A DNA stretch of 17,875 bases from JAUVXJ01 sp964577995. Its GTDB lineage: Bacteria > Chloroflexota > Anaerolineae > UBA7937 > B3-Chlor. Below the pieces are notes generated by a model, which ran no database searches, was not told the DNA's origin, and was given only the letters and a program-made list of their open reading frames with translations. The position numbers and the translations under genes are program-made. Below are positions 7,207-14,441 of the stretch, in pieces; position 1 is the stretch's first letter; the number at the start of each line of letters is the position of its first letter. The DNA lies in the NCBI GenBank assembly GCA_964577995.1, contig CAZOBP010000045.1:1-17875 (forward strand), read 5' to 3'.

Positions 7207-8322
7207 CTACCTCAGGACGTCCTTCAAGCGGTCGAAGAAGCTCTTCTCGCCCTGAGGAATAACCTCCTTGCCCAGAGTCTTGGCCAGCTCCTCGAACAAC
7301 TCCTGCTGCTCGGGCGTCAGCTTCTTCGGCGTGACCACGTACACGGTCACCAGTTGGTCTCCGCGCCCTCCACCTCGGAGGTAAGGTATCCCCTTGCCCC
7401 TCAGGCGGAAATTCTCGCCAGTTTGTGTGCCTGCCGGGATACCCAGTTTCTCGCTGCCATCCAGTGTGGGTACCTCGATCTCATCTCCCAGGGCCGCTTG
7501 GGCAACGTTGATGGGCAGCTCCAGGAAGACGTCGCCATTCTGTCGCTTGAAGTAGGGGTGTTTACGGACGGAGATGACCACATAGAGGCTCCCGGTCACG
7601 CCTCCGCGCAAGCCGGCCTGCCCTTCGTCTGAGAGACGGATCTGCGTGCCGCCGTCGACTCCCGGGGGTACGTCGATGGAGAGCCGCTTCGTCACGCGGA
7701 CCTGCTTCTGCCCTCGGCACTCGCCGCAGGGGGTGGTAATGACCTCTCCTTCTCCTCCACAGCGTCCGCAAGTGGTGACATTGACGAAGGAGCCGAAGAC
7801 CGACTGACGCACCCGACGCACCTCTCCTGTGCCATTGCACTGAGGGCAACGAATAGGGGCCGTCCCGGGGTCCGAGCCCGTACCCTGGCAGTTGGGACAG
7901 GTGTCCAGTCTGGCGATCTCGATCTCTTTCTCGCAACCGAAGGCAGCTTCCTCGAAGGTCAGGGTGAGGTCATACCGCAGGTCAGCGCCCTTCTGCGGTG
8001 CTCTCCTGGCCGCCGTGCGCGTGCCGCCAAAACCAAAGAAGTCCTCGAAGATGTCCCCGAAGCCGCCGAAACCACTGAAGTCGGTGGCGAAGCCGCCTCC
8101 GAGTCCCGCGTGTCCCCAGCGATCGTACTGCGCGCGCTTTCTACGCTCTCCGAGAACCTCGTACGCCTCGTTGATCTCCTTGAAGCGCTCCTCAGCGTCT
8201 GGATCCTTGTTCAGATCTGGATGATACTCGCGGGCCAACCGGTGGTAGGCCCGCTTGATTTCGGCGTCGTTGCTGGAGCGGCTGACGCTCAGGACTTCGT
8301 AGTAATCTCTCTTTGCTGTCAT
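7207..8322 (-). CDS. dnaJ: Chaperone protein DnaJ (Hsp40)
   Basis: About 371 residues with the full type I DnaJ layout. The J domain has the HPD motif at residues 34-36, which stimulates the DnaK ATPase. A Gly/Phe-rich linker follows (GGGFATDFSGFGGFGD), then four CxxCxGxG-type zinc-finger repeats (CPNCQGTG, CPQCNGTG, CGRCGGEG, CGECRGQK) and a C-terminal substrate-binding region. The fourth repeat is slightly divergent at its last positions. ATG 8322 (MTAKRDYYEVL) fits the family better than the upstream GTG at 8331. The gene is separated from dnaK by a strong terminator hairpin, so it probably has its own promoter or is reached by read-through. A 197-base gap precedes prmA. Confidence 0.96.
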   Translation of the reverse strand: MTAKRDYYEVLSVSRSSNDAEIKRAYHRLAREYHPDLNKDPDAEERFKEINEAYEVLGERRKRAQYDRWGHAGLGGGFATDFSGFGGFGDIFEDFFGFGGTRTAARRAPQKGADLRYDLTLTFEEAAFGCEKEIEIARLDTCPNCQGTGSDPGTAPIRCPQCNGTGEVRRVRQSVFGSFVNVTTCGRCGGEGEVITTPCGECRGQKQVRVTKRLSIDVPPGVDGGTQIRLSDEGQAGLRGGVTGSLYVVISVRKHPYFKRQNGDVFLELPINVAQAALGDEIEVPTLDGSEKLGIPAGTQTGENFRLRGKGIPYLRGGGRGDQLVTVYVVTPKKLTPEQQELFEELAKTLGKEVIPQGEKSFFDRLKDVLR

Positions 8323-8362
8323 GGACTCCACATCGTAGGGCTATTCGCTGGACACAAGGGAT

Positions 8363-8391
8363 AGTCTACCTGATGATGGTGGCCGATGCAA
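8363..8391 (-). promoter_or_regulatory. Possible dnaJ promoter
   Basis: On the minus strand TTGCAT (8391-8386), a 17-base spacer, then TAGACT (8368-8363). Both hexamers match consensus only partly. Its position, right after the dnaK terminator and 41 bases before the dnaJ start, is what makes it a candidate. Confidence 0.3.
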
Positions 8392-8424
8392 GAAAAGGGG
8401 CAGGCGTTCTGTGCGCCTGCCCCT
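8392..8424 (-). terminator. Rho-independent terminator between dnaK and dnaJ
   Basis: Perfect 11-bp arms (8424-8414 and 8406-8396; AGGGGCAGGCG on the + strand) enclose a 7-base loop. On the minus strand the hairpin is followed by TTTCTT. It lies 11 bases after the dnaK stop codon and should end or reduce transcription before dnaJ. Confidence 0.88.
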
Positions 8425-8435
8425 CTGGGGTTGTT

Positions 8436-10337
8436 CTAGACCTCTCGGAATTCGCCTTCCACGGTGCCCTCGTCCTCGGGGCCTCCGGGTGCGGCGCCGC
8501 CTCCCGGCGGTGGTGTGGTGGCCTCGGGCTGTTCGTACATCGCGGCCCCTATCCTTTGCATAGCCTCGGTCAGTTCCTGAGTCTTGCGCTGGATAAGCTC
8601 CACGTCCTGGCCCTTGAGGGCCTCGCGTACCGCCGCGGCCTTGGCTTCTACGTCGCTGCGTACGTCGGCGGGCACCTTGTCGCCTAGATCACGCAGCGTC
8701 TTGTCCGCGCTGTAGGCGGCCTGGTCGCCGTGGTTGCGTGCCTCGATCTCTTCCTTGCGCTTGCGGTCGTCGGCCTCATGTGACTTGCCCTCATCGACCA
8801 TGCGCTTGATCTCGTCCTCGCTCAGACCGCTGGAGGCGGTGATGGTGATGTGCTGCTCGCGTCCGGTGGCCTTGTCTTGGGCAGAGACGTTGAGGATGCC
8901 GTTGGCGTCCAGGTCGAAAGATACCTCGACCTGCGGTACACCTCTGGGTGCCGGCGGTATTCCGTCCAGGATGAACCGCCCCAAGGTCTTGTTGTCCGGG
9001 GCCATGGGACGCTCGCCCTGGACGACGTGCACCTCCACGCTGGTCTGCCCGTCGGCGGCAGTGGAGAAGATCTGGGAAGTGTGGTAGGGAATGGTCGTGT
9101 TGCGTGGCACCAGAGCGGTGGCCACTCCGCCCAGGGTCTCGATGCCCAGCGTCAGGGGCGTTACGTCGAGGAGTAGCACATCCTTGACCTCACCGCCCAA
9201 CACGCCTGCCTGGATGGCCGCGCCCAGGGCGACGACCTCATCGGGGTTGACTCCCTTGTGAGGCTCTCTTCCGAAGAAGCTCTTCACCGCCTCTTGCACG
9301 GCGGGCATACGGGTTTGTCCTCCGACGAGAATGACCTCGTCGATGTCGGAGGTGCTCAGTTTGGCGTCTTCTAGAGCCTGCCGGCAGGGAGGGATCGTCT
9401 TCTCGACGAGATCGCCCACCAACTGTTCTAGCTTGGCCCTCGTCAGGGTCATGGTCAGATGTTTGGGGCCGCTGGCATCAGCAGTGATGAAGGGGAGGTT
9501 GATCTCTGCCTGCCCCACCGTTGAGAGCTCTACCTTGGCCTTCTCAGCAGCCTCTTTGAGCCTCTGGAGGGCCATGCGGTCCTCTCGGATGTCGATGCCC
9601 TGCTCTTTCTTGAACTCGTCGGCCACATAGTCGATTACCTCCTGATCGAAGTCGTCGCCACCCAGGTGCGTATCGCCGTTGGTGGACAGCACCTCATACA
9701 CGGGAGGGTCCCCCCCCTCTATCTCCAGGATGGAGATGTCGAAGGTGCCACCTCCCAGGTCGTAGACGGCGATCTTCTCATCCTTCTCCTTGGCCATGCC
9801 ATAGGCCAGTGAGGATGCCGTAGGTTCATTGATGATACGCAGCACTTCCAGGCCCGCTATGCGACCTGCGTCTTTGGTGGCCTGGCGCTGAGAGTCGTTG
9901 AAGTAGGCGGGTACGGTAATCACCGCCTGAGTCACTGGCTCGCCCAGGTACGCCTCAGCGTCGGCCTTGAGCTTCTGCAAGATGAAGGCCGATACCTCAG
10001 GTGGGGAGAACTCCTTGTCCCCCATGACGACCTTAGCGTCTCCGTTGGGGGCCTCGGTGATCTTGTATGGCAGGAGCTCGGTATCTCGCTTCACCTCAGG
10101 GCTGCTGTACTTGCGTCCCATGAGACGCTTGATGGAGAATATGGTGTTCTCAGGGTTGGTGACCGCCTGTCTCTTGGCCACCGTACCCACCAATCGCTCA
10201 CCCTGCTTGGATACGGCCACGACGGAAGGCGTCAGTCGCCCACCCTCCGAACTCGGGATGATGGTTGGTTCTCCCGCCTCCATGACTGCCACGCCAGAGT
10301 TAGTCGTTCCTAGATCAATGCCTATGATCTTGCCCAT
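8436..10337 (-). CDS. dnaK: Chaperone protein DnaK (Hsp70)
   Basis: A 633-residue Hsp70 of normal length. The nucleotide-binding domain shows the phosphate-1 loop IGIDLGTTNS, VPAYFNDSQRQATKDAG, INEPTASSLAYG, VYDLGGGTFDISILE (phosphate 2) and ILVGGQTRMPAVQ. The linker VLLLDVTPLTLGIETLGG leads into the substrate-binding domain (HHITIT-like region SSGLSEDEI) and a helical lid. The C-terminus is a flexible Pro/Gly tail ending EGEFREV. It binds exposed hydrophobic stretches in unfolded proteins under the control of DnaJ and GrpE. It starts 20 bases after grpE with a strong GGAGGGAGG ribosome site. It is expected to be repressed by HrcA through the CIRCE element upstream of hrcA. Confidence 0.98.
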   Translation of the reverse strand: MGKIIGIDLGTTNSGVAVMEAGEPTIIPSSEGGRLTPSVVAVSKQGERLVGTVAKRQAVTNPENTIFSIKRLMGRKYSSPEVKRDTELLPYKITEAPNGDAKVVMGDKEFSPPEVSAFILQKLKADAEAYLGEPVTQAVITVPAYFNDSQRQATKDAGRIAGLEVLRIINEPTASSLAYGMAKEKDEKIAVYDLGGGTFDISILEIEGGDPPVYEVLSTNGDTHLGGDDFDQEVIDYVADEFKKEQGIDIREDRMALQRLKEAAEKAKVELSTVGQAEINLPFITADASGPKHLTMTLTRAKLEQLVGDLVEKTIPPCRQALEDAKLSTSDIDEVILVGGQTRMPAVQEAVKSFFGREPHKGVNPDEVVALGAAIQAGVLGGEVKDVLLLDVTPLTLGIETLGGVATALVPRNTTIPYHTSQIFSTAADGQTSVEVHVVQGERPMAPDNKTLGRFILDGIPPAPRGVPQVEVSFDLDANGILNVSAQDKATGREQHITITASSGLSEDEIKRMVDEGKSHEADDRKRKEEIEARNHGDQAAYSADKTLRDLGDKVPADVRSDVEAKAAAVREALKGQDVELIQRKTQELTEAMQRIGAAMYEQPEATTPPPGGGAAPGGPEDEGTVEGEFREV

Positions 10338-10357
10338 GTTCTTAGTGGTCCTCCCTC

Positions 10358-10891
10358 CTATTCAGGTTCTTCCTTCTTTTTGTCCCTTGGCAGGGCTGCC
10401 ACTCTCACCATTGAAGGGCGCAGTACCTTGTCGTGTAGTTTATAACCTTTCTGCATCTCACCGATGATTGTGCCTTCACCTTGTTCCGTAGTCTCTTCGC
10501 CCACCACCGCGTGATGCAGCTCCGGATCGAATTGCTCGCCCACCGCCCTTATCTCGGTGAGTCCTTCCTGCTCTAGAATCATGCGCAGCCGGCGCTCGAT
10601 GAGGAAAATGCCTTCCACCCAGGTCAGGCTACGCAGATTGTCGGGAACTGTTTGCAGCGCCCGTTCGAGATCGTCTAGAATGGGCAGCAGTTTGCTGATC
10701 AGCGCGGCGTTGGCGAGGCCTATGAATTCCTCTCGTTCGCGCTCTAGGCGCTTCTTGTAATTGGCGAACTCAGCCTGAGTGCGCTGCAACTGATCTAGGT
10801 ACTCGGCCGCCTGATCCTCTGCGCGCTCGAGTTCGTCAGTTTCTCCCTCAGCCCGTTCTTCCACGGGTTTCTCTTGCACTATCTCGTCCAA
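10358..10891 (-). CDS. grpE: Nucleotide exchange factor GrpE
   Basis: A 177-residue protein. The N-terminus is acidic and helical (VEERAEGETDELERAED), followed by the long coiled coil (LQRTQAEFANYKKRLERERE) and the C-terminal beta domain with the GrpE signature GEQFDPELHHAV and GYKLHDKVLRPSMVRV. It releases ADP from DnaK. The start codon is TTG: an AGGAGG ribosome site lies 11 bases upstream and no ATG or GTG in this frame fits better. The weak start and wide spacing could keep its level below DnaK, but that is inference. It lies 44 bases after hrcA. Confidence 0.96.
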   Translation of the reverse strand: MDEIVQEKPVEERAEGETDELERAEDQAAEYLDQLQRTQAEFANYKKRLEREREEFIGLANAALISKLLPILDDLERALQTVPDNLRSLTWVEGIFLIERRLRMILEQEGLTEIRAVGEQFDPELHHAVVGEETTEQGEGTIIGEMQKGYKLHDKVLRPSMVRVAALPRDKKKEEPE

Positions 10892-10935
10892 TTGGATTCC
10901 AACCTCCTGATCGGTCTGAACCAGGGAACCAGCCG

Positions 10936-11961
10936 CTACACGTACCGTTCCTGCACCAGTCTACTCATCAGTTCGGCTACATAGCTTACCATGGGTACGT
11001 TTCGGCTGTACGGCATACGAATGGGACCCATCAGGCCTACCACCCCAGTGGTGCGCCAAGCCACGCCGTATCGCGCAAGGATGAGGCTGAACTCGCCCAT
11101 GCGCGGCCACCGCTCCTCGCCTCCAATGATGACCTGGACTCCGCTGTGGGCGAGGGCTATCTCAGCCAGGATGGCCTCGAGATGACCAGGCTCCTCCAGA
11201 ATCGCCACTACTTGCTCCAGCTTCTCAGTCGCCGTGAACTCTGGCTGCCTGAGGATATTGGCGAAGCCGTAGCGGTGCAACTCTAGGTCGCGGCGCAGGT
11301 CGACATCGTTCATTAGTACGGCGACTTGCTCGCCGACTGTCGCCTGAGCACCTTTCAGACGGGAGAAACTGGCGCGTACCTGCCCACTGGTGAAATCGAG
11401 CAGCAGGGTGTCCAACTCCTCAGCCAGGGCCTGGAGTGTCGCCGGGATGCTCGTGGCAGCCAGGTCTATGATCCGACGCCTGGTGGTACCATCACTCAGC
11501 GTTACCAACAGTAGTACGTTGGAGTCGCTGAGACGCACCAACTCCATGCGCTTGAAGCGCGATTGGCGGGCCTTGGGCGCGGTGACCAGAGAGGCGGTGT
11601 TGGCCTTGCTGGTGAGTATGGCCCCTGCCAGCTTGATCCATTGCTCGAGGTCCCTGTCCACCTGATGGAACTGGTGCTCGATCATTCGGCGCTCACTCAA
11701 GGGCAAGGCCGTCTCCCTCATCAAGTTCTCCACGAAGTAGCGGTAGCCCCTCGCCGTAGGAAGCCGACCGGCCGACGTGTGAGGCTGGGTCAGATAGCCC
11801 AGTGTCTCCAACGCGGCCATCTCAGCCCTGATCGTCGCCGAACTGATTCCCAGGTCGCACAACTCCACGATGGTCCTGGAACCGACCGGGCTGGCCTTGT
11901 CTACGTATTCCCGGACCACGAAGTCCAGTATTCGTTCCTGTCTTGTGGTTAATGGCTCCAC
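10936..11961 (-). CDS. hrcA: Heat-inducible transcription repressor HrcA
   Basis: A 341-residue protein of normal family length. It begins with the winged-helix DNA-binding domain: TTRQERILDFVVREYVD, then SPVGSRTIVE, ISSATIRAEMAALE and the signature LTQPHTSAGRLPTARGYRYF. A GAF-like and dimerisation region follows, ending in the conserved GVVGLMGPIRMPYSRNVPMV. HrcA binds CIRCE and represses the hsp70 operon; its folding usually needs GroEL, which makes it a heat sensor. The GTG start at 11961 has a GGGGA ribosome site about 7 bases upstream. A perfect CIRCE lies 42 bases before it, so hrcA is autoregulated. Confidence 0.97.
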   Translation of the reverse strand: MEPLTTRQERILDFVVREYVDKASPVGSRTIVELCDLGISSATIRAEMAALETLGYLTQPHTSAGRLPTARGYRYFVENLMRETALPLSERRMIEHQFHQVDRDLEQWIKLAGAILTSKANTASLVTAPKARQSRFKRMELVRLSDSNVLLLVTLSDGTTRRRIIDLAATSIPATLQALAEELDTLLLDFTSGQVRASFSRLKGAQATVGEQVAVLMNDVDLRRDLELHRYGFANILRQPEFTATEKLEQVVAILEEPGHLEAILAEIALAHSGVQVIIGGEERWPRMGEFSLILARYGVAWRTTGVVGLMGPIRMPYSRNVPMVSYVAELMSRLVQERYV

Positions 11962-12003
11962 TTACGGGTCCCCATTTCAACCTGATGGCCCTTATGCACG
12001 CAA

Positions 12004-12030
12004 TTAGCACTCTCGATGTTAGAGTGCTAA
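12004..12030 (-). promoter_or_regulatory. CIRCE operator (HrcA binding site)
   Basis: A perfect TTAGCACTC-N9-GAGTGCTAA inverted repeat, identical to the canonical CIRCE consensus. It starts about 4 bases past the predicted transcription start of the hrcA promoter, so bound HrcA would block initiation. It would also be transcribed as a leader hairpin. Confidence 0.98.
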
Positions 12031-12040
12031 TTCTATGATA

Positions 12041-12069
12041 ATGATACCAGAAAACCGGGAGTCTGTCAA
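12041..12069 (-). promoter_or_regulatory. Heat-shock operon promoter (hrcA-grpE-dnaK)
   Basis: On the minus strand TTGACA (12069-12064), a 17-base spacer, then TATCAT (12046-12041), with a second TATCAT immediately after (12040-12035). This is a sigma-70-type promoter controlled by the adjacent CIRCE. The -35 box overlaps the TGA stop codon of the small ORF upstream. Confidence 0.85.
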
Positions 12070-12248
12070 ATCCTCGGAGGGGCATGTCGAGGCGAGCGCA
12101 GAGGGCAGGTGTGCTGGAAAGCAGGCGATCTGCGCCACAGGAAGCTCTGCCATGCGGCGCTGTCAGCCGAAAGCTTGAAGCTGATGTTGCTGACCACAGT
12201 GAAGACCAGATTCGAGACCGTCAGTCCGACAATGGATAGGGCTTTCAC
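12066..12248 (-). CDS. Small one-helix membrane ORF, possible truncated transporter
   Basis: A 60-residue frame starting at GTG 12248, with a strong AAAGGAGG ribosome site 9 bases upstream and a promoter-like sequence at 12308-12336. The first ~38 residues (VKALSIVGLTVSNLVFTVV and the following SNISFKLSAD) form one clear membrane helix. They look like the N-terminus of a drug/metabolite (EamA/SMR-type) transporter. The last ~22 residues are basic and proline-rich and look random. No continuation of a transporter was found in other frames. It is either the remnant of a transporter gene cut off by the heat-shock promoter region, or a genuine small membrane protein translated from a longer hrcA leader. 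The family suggestion rests on pattern alone. Confidence 0.4.
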   Translation of the reverse strand: MKALSIVGLTVSNLVFTVVSNISFKLSADSAAWQSFLWRRSPAFQHTCPLRSPRHAPPRI

Positions 12249-12635
12249 CTTCCCTCGCCTCCTTTCATCCCTGAGCGTCCCGCCCCAGTAACGAAGTGCT
12301 GCTGTGCATTGTAGTTGCAGTGGGCTTCGTTGTCTATAACGGAGGGTGTGGAAAGCGTGACGCGCAAGACCGGTGTCTTCACCAACCCGGCGAGCTCCAG
12401 AGGGGAGTAGCTCATCACCTGAACGTCTGAGTTGGGGGATTCTGAGTTCGCCTTTGTCAGGGGTACTAGGTTGGCGTTGACAGAGGCGAGCAGGTGAGCA
12501 AAGCACGACGGCTGGTGCCCGTACGCGATCAGGCTGCATGAGCGTCGGGGTTGGGGATGCATTTATCGGGCACCGTCAGCGTGGGCCGAGCCCCAGCAGG
12601 GCCTCACATGACTGGTGTGGCGGCATCGTGAGCTG
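12249..12635. other. Intergenic region between nuclease gene and small ORF
   Basis: This 387-base stretch has no gene I can support. An open frame across 12245-12562 (-) has no ribosome site, no recognisable family and low-complexity composition. A promoter-like sequence at 12308-12336 points left toward the small ORF and hrcA. No convincing terminator for the upstream nuclease gene was seen. Confidence 0.45.
12308..12336 (-). promoter_or_regulatory. Promoter-like sequence upstream of the small ORF
   Basis: On the minus strand TAGACA (12336-12331), a 17-base spacer, then TACAAT (12313-12308); each hexamer matches consensus at five of six positions. The predicted start near 12301 gives a ~53-base leader to GTG 12248. 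Transcripts could run on into hrcA, giving a second, distal promoter for the heat-shock operon. Confidence 0.45.
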
Positions 12636-14183
12636 TCACTTGCCGATTCGTGAGTCGAGGTCGAGTCCAGCCTTGACTGCTAGTTGACGCAGTTTGGTGC
12701 GGTCTATCAGCTCAATGAAGCCGATCTGACGGGCGTAAGCACGTGCTTGGTTGGTGAAGCTGCCGGTTGTTACGAGCATGCCCTCATGGACTTGTGGGTC
12801 TCTCATGACCGCAGAGTGCAGCACTTGCACTTCCTTGATGCCCACGCGGCCTGATGACCAATGCTTGCATTCCACATACACCCTTGTGATGCCCCTCAGT
12901 GGGTCCGCCCTCTCCATGATGATGTCCTTGCCTTCGTCGCCTGTTCGCTGGGTTACCTTCACGTTCTGATAGCCGAGAGCGCTGAAGAGCTCAGCGATGA
13001 GGTCTTCAAAACCCTGCCATGTTAGGGGGGGGCCCGTCTCGGTCATCTGGGATGTTTCAGGTGCTGGCTGTAGGGCGGCGGAGGAGTGCTCGGGCGCCAT
13101 CATGGCCAATGCCTTGTGGGCGACCGCTGCGGTGATTACTCCATCCGCACGAGCCTGGGCGTAATCCCGCGTTCGCATGAGCAGGCGCCGGGCTTCCGCC
13201 AGACTGCCGCCGCAGGCGCGGGCAATCATCAAACGAGCGTTCTCATCAATCCGCACGCCAACATCCTCGGACAGTCGTTGAACCAGCTTGACCAGAGCCC
13301 ACACCTCATAGGGCTCGAAGTCCAGCACGTGGTCGAAGCTCTGCCGCAGCCGGTGGCTGACAGGCTCCTCCTCGGTGGTAGTACCCACCACAGTGAAGGG
13401 AGGGACGGGCAGATGAATGGCCTTGGCGGTGGGGCCTTTGCCGATGACTAGGTCTAGCGCGAAGTCACGCATGGCCAGGCACAGGGGCTGTTCGATAGCC
13501 TTCGGCAGACCCTGGATGTCCGCGATGCAGAGGATGCTACGATCACCGAGATTGGTGAGGATTAGCCCGAGATCTCTAGGTGCTGCAATCTCCCGACCAG
13601 AAGTGGATGTTGTCTTTGCACCCATTTCCTTGGCGATGACTCTGGCCAGCGTTCTCTTGCCGCATCCGGTGGGTCCACGAAGCAAGACGTGACCCAGAGC
13701 ATCACCGCGCGCCCTTGCCGCACCGATTGAGACGGTCAGTATCTCCCTTATCTTGGGCTGGCCAATGAACTCCTCGAGGGTGCGCAGCTGCGAGTCGGTT
13801 TTGCGGTCACCATGCTCCGCCCTCTTCCTCGAGGGCGCAACTGATGGTTCGGACGGTCGGTCGTGGACGTGGGCGGGTGCCGGCGCGGCCTGCTGGGACG
13901 GGCCGGGCCGCGTGGCAGGTCCTTTATGGGGCTGGCGAGACTTGGTTCGTTGTCGCCAGTAAGTGACTGCCAGTACAACTGCTGTGATGACGATGACGGG
14001 AGCGCAAGCGGTGGCAATCGGACGTGCCGTCATAGACCGCGTGAAGGGGTTGGGCGGCAGGGTGACCAGGATATCCAGATGGCGGGGGGCCAGGAGCGGT
14101 GACAGCAGAAAGGCAAGGCAACCCAACACAAGGGCCACCGCAAGCGTCAGCCCAGCCAAGATCATGCGCTGCTTGCGTGACAT
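12636..14183 (-). CDS. Membrane-anchored RuvB-like AAA+ / Mrr nuclease fusion
   Basis: 515 residues in three parts. (1) Two membrane helices (~8-32 and ~56-75) followed by a Pro/Ala-rich linker. (2) Residues ~134-362 align along their length with RuvB (EEFIGQPKIREILTVSI; MRDFALDLVIGKGPTAKAI; RTRDYAQARADGVIT). The catalytic positions are changed: Walker A is GPTGCGKR, keeping Lys176 but with Arg177 for Thr/Ser. The Walker B DEIH is ADIQ (221-224), TTR is TTE (269-271), LRDRFG is LRQSFD (279-284), and the GTPR sensor is replaced. (3) Residues ~388-500 are an Mrr-type restriction nuclease domain (FEDLIAELFSALGY) with an apparently intact site: Asp416/Asp420 in GDEGKD and Glu438-Cys-Lys440. The prediction is a membrane-tethered DNA nuclease with an ATP-binding but probably non-hydrolysing scaffold. 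Its role is unknown; genome defence is a guess. ATG 14183 has a GAGGG ribosome site. Confidence 0.85.
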   Translation of the reverse strand: MSRKQRMILAGLTLAVALVLGCLAFLLSPLLAPRHLDILVTLPPNPFTRSMTARPIATACAPVIVITAVVLAVTYWRQRTKSRQPHKGPATRPGPSQQAAPAPAHVHDRPSEPSVAPSRKRAEHGDRKTDSQLRTLEEFIGQPKIREILTVSIGAARARGDALGHVLLRGPTGCGKRTLARVIAKEMGAKTTSTSGREIAAPRDLGLILTNLGDRSILCIADIQGLPKAIEQPLCLAMRDFALDLVIGKGPTAKAIHLPVPPFTVVGTTTEEEPVSHRLRQSFDHVLDFEPYEVWALVKLVQRLSEDVGVRIDENARLMIARACGGSLAEARRLLMRTRDYAQARADGVITAAVAHKALAMMAPEHSSAALQPAPETSQMTETGPPLTWQGFEDLIAELFSALGYQNVKVTQRTGDEGKDIIMERADPLRGITRVYVECKHWSSGRVGIKEVQVLHSAVMRDPQVHEGMLVTTGSFTNQARAYARQIGFIELIDRTKLRQLAVKAGLDLDSRIGK

Positions 14184-14271
14184 CTAGGCGCCCTCGGAAG
14201 AGCCCGCAAGTGCTGCGAAACAGCTTGTCAACAGCCCCGCGACGCAAGGGAGCAACGTCGGACCGCATTGG

Positions 14272-14300
14272 ATTCTACCAGGGATGTGAACGCCGCGCAA
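14272..14300 (-). promoter_or_regulatory. Possible promoter of the RuvB-like/Mrr gene
   Basis: On the minus strand TTGCGC (14300-14295), a 17-base spacer ending in TGG, then TAGAAT (14277-14272), an extended -10 arrangement. It predicts a leader of about 80 bases, which would make the nuclease gene a separate transcript from the lipoprotein gene upstream. Confidence 0.4.
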
Positions 14301-14441
14301 GGTGGCTTTCGGACGAAGCCAAGAGGCCCCGCTGTTCAGGAGGATTCGTCCCGCCAAATCACCACCGTGGGTGATGGTGTGGTGAACCTGCCGCTCGTCA
14401 TGGTGGCTCTTAGCACGGAGTTCGCAACTGGGCAATGACGG

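Noticed and set aside
8734..10467. Several long frames on the + strand opposite dnaK
   Set aside because: They are shadows of the dnaK coding strand in GC-rich DNA, without ribosome sites or recognisable protein families.
12245..12562. A 105-residue minus-strand frame upstream of the small ORF
   Set aside because: There is no ribosome site at its start, no recognisable motif, and it overlaps the better supported promoter, ribosome site and start of the small ORF.
14184..14435. An 83-residue minus-strand frame between the nuclease and lipoprotein genes
   Set aside because: Its composition looks random, it has no convincing ribosome site, and it covers the likely nuclease promoter.
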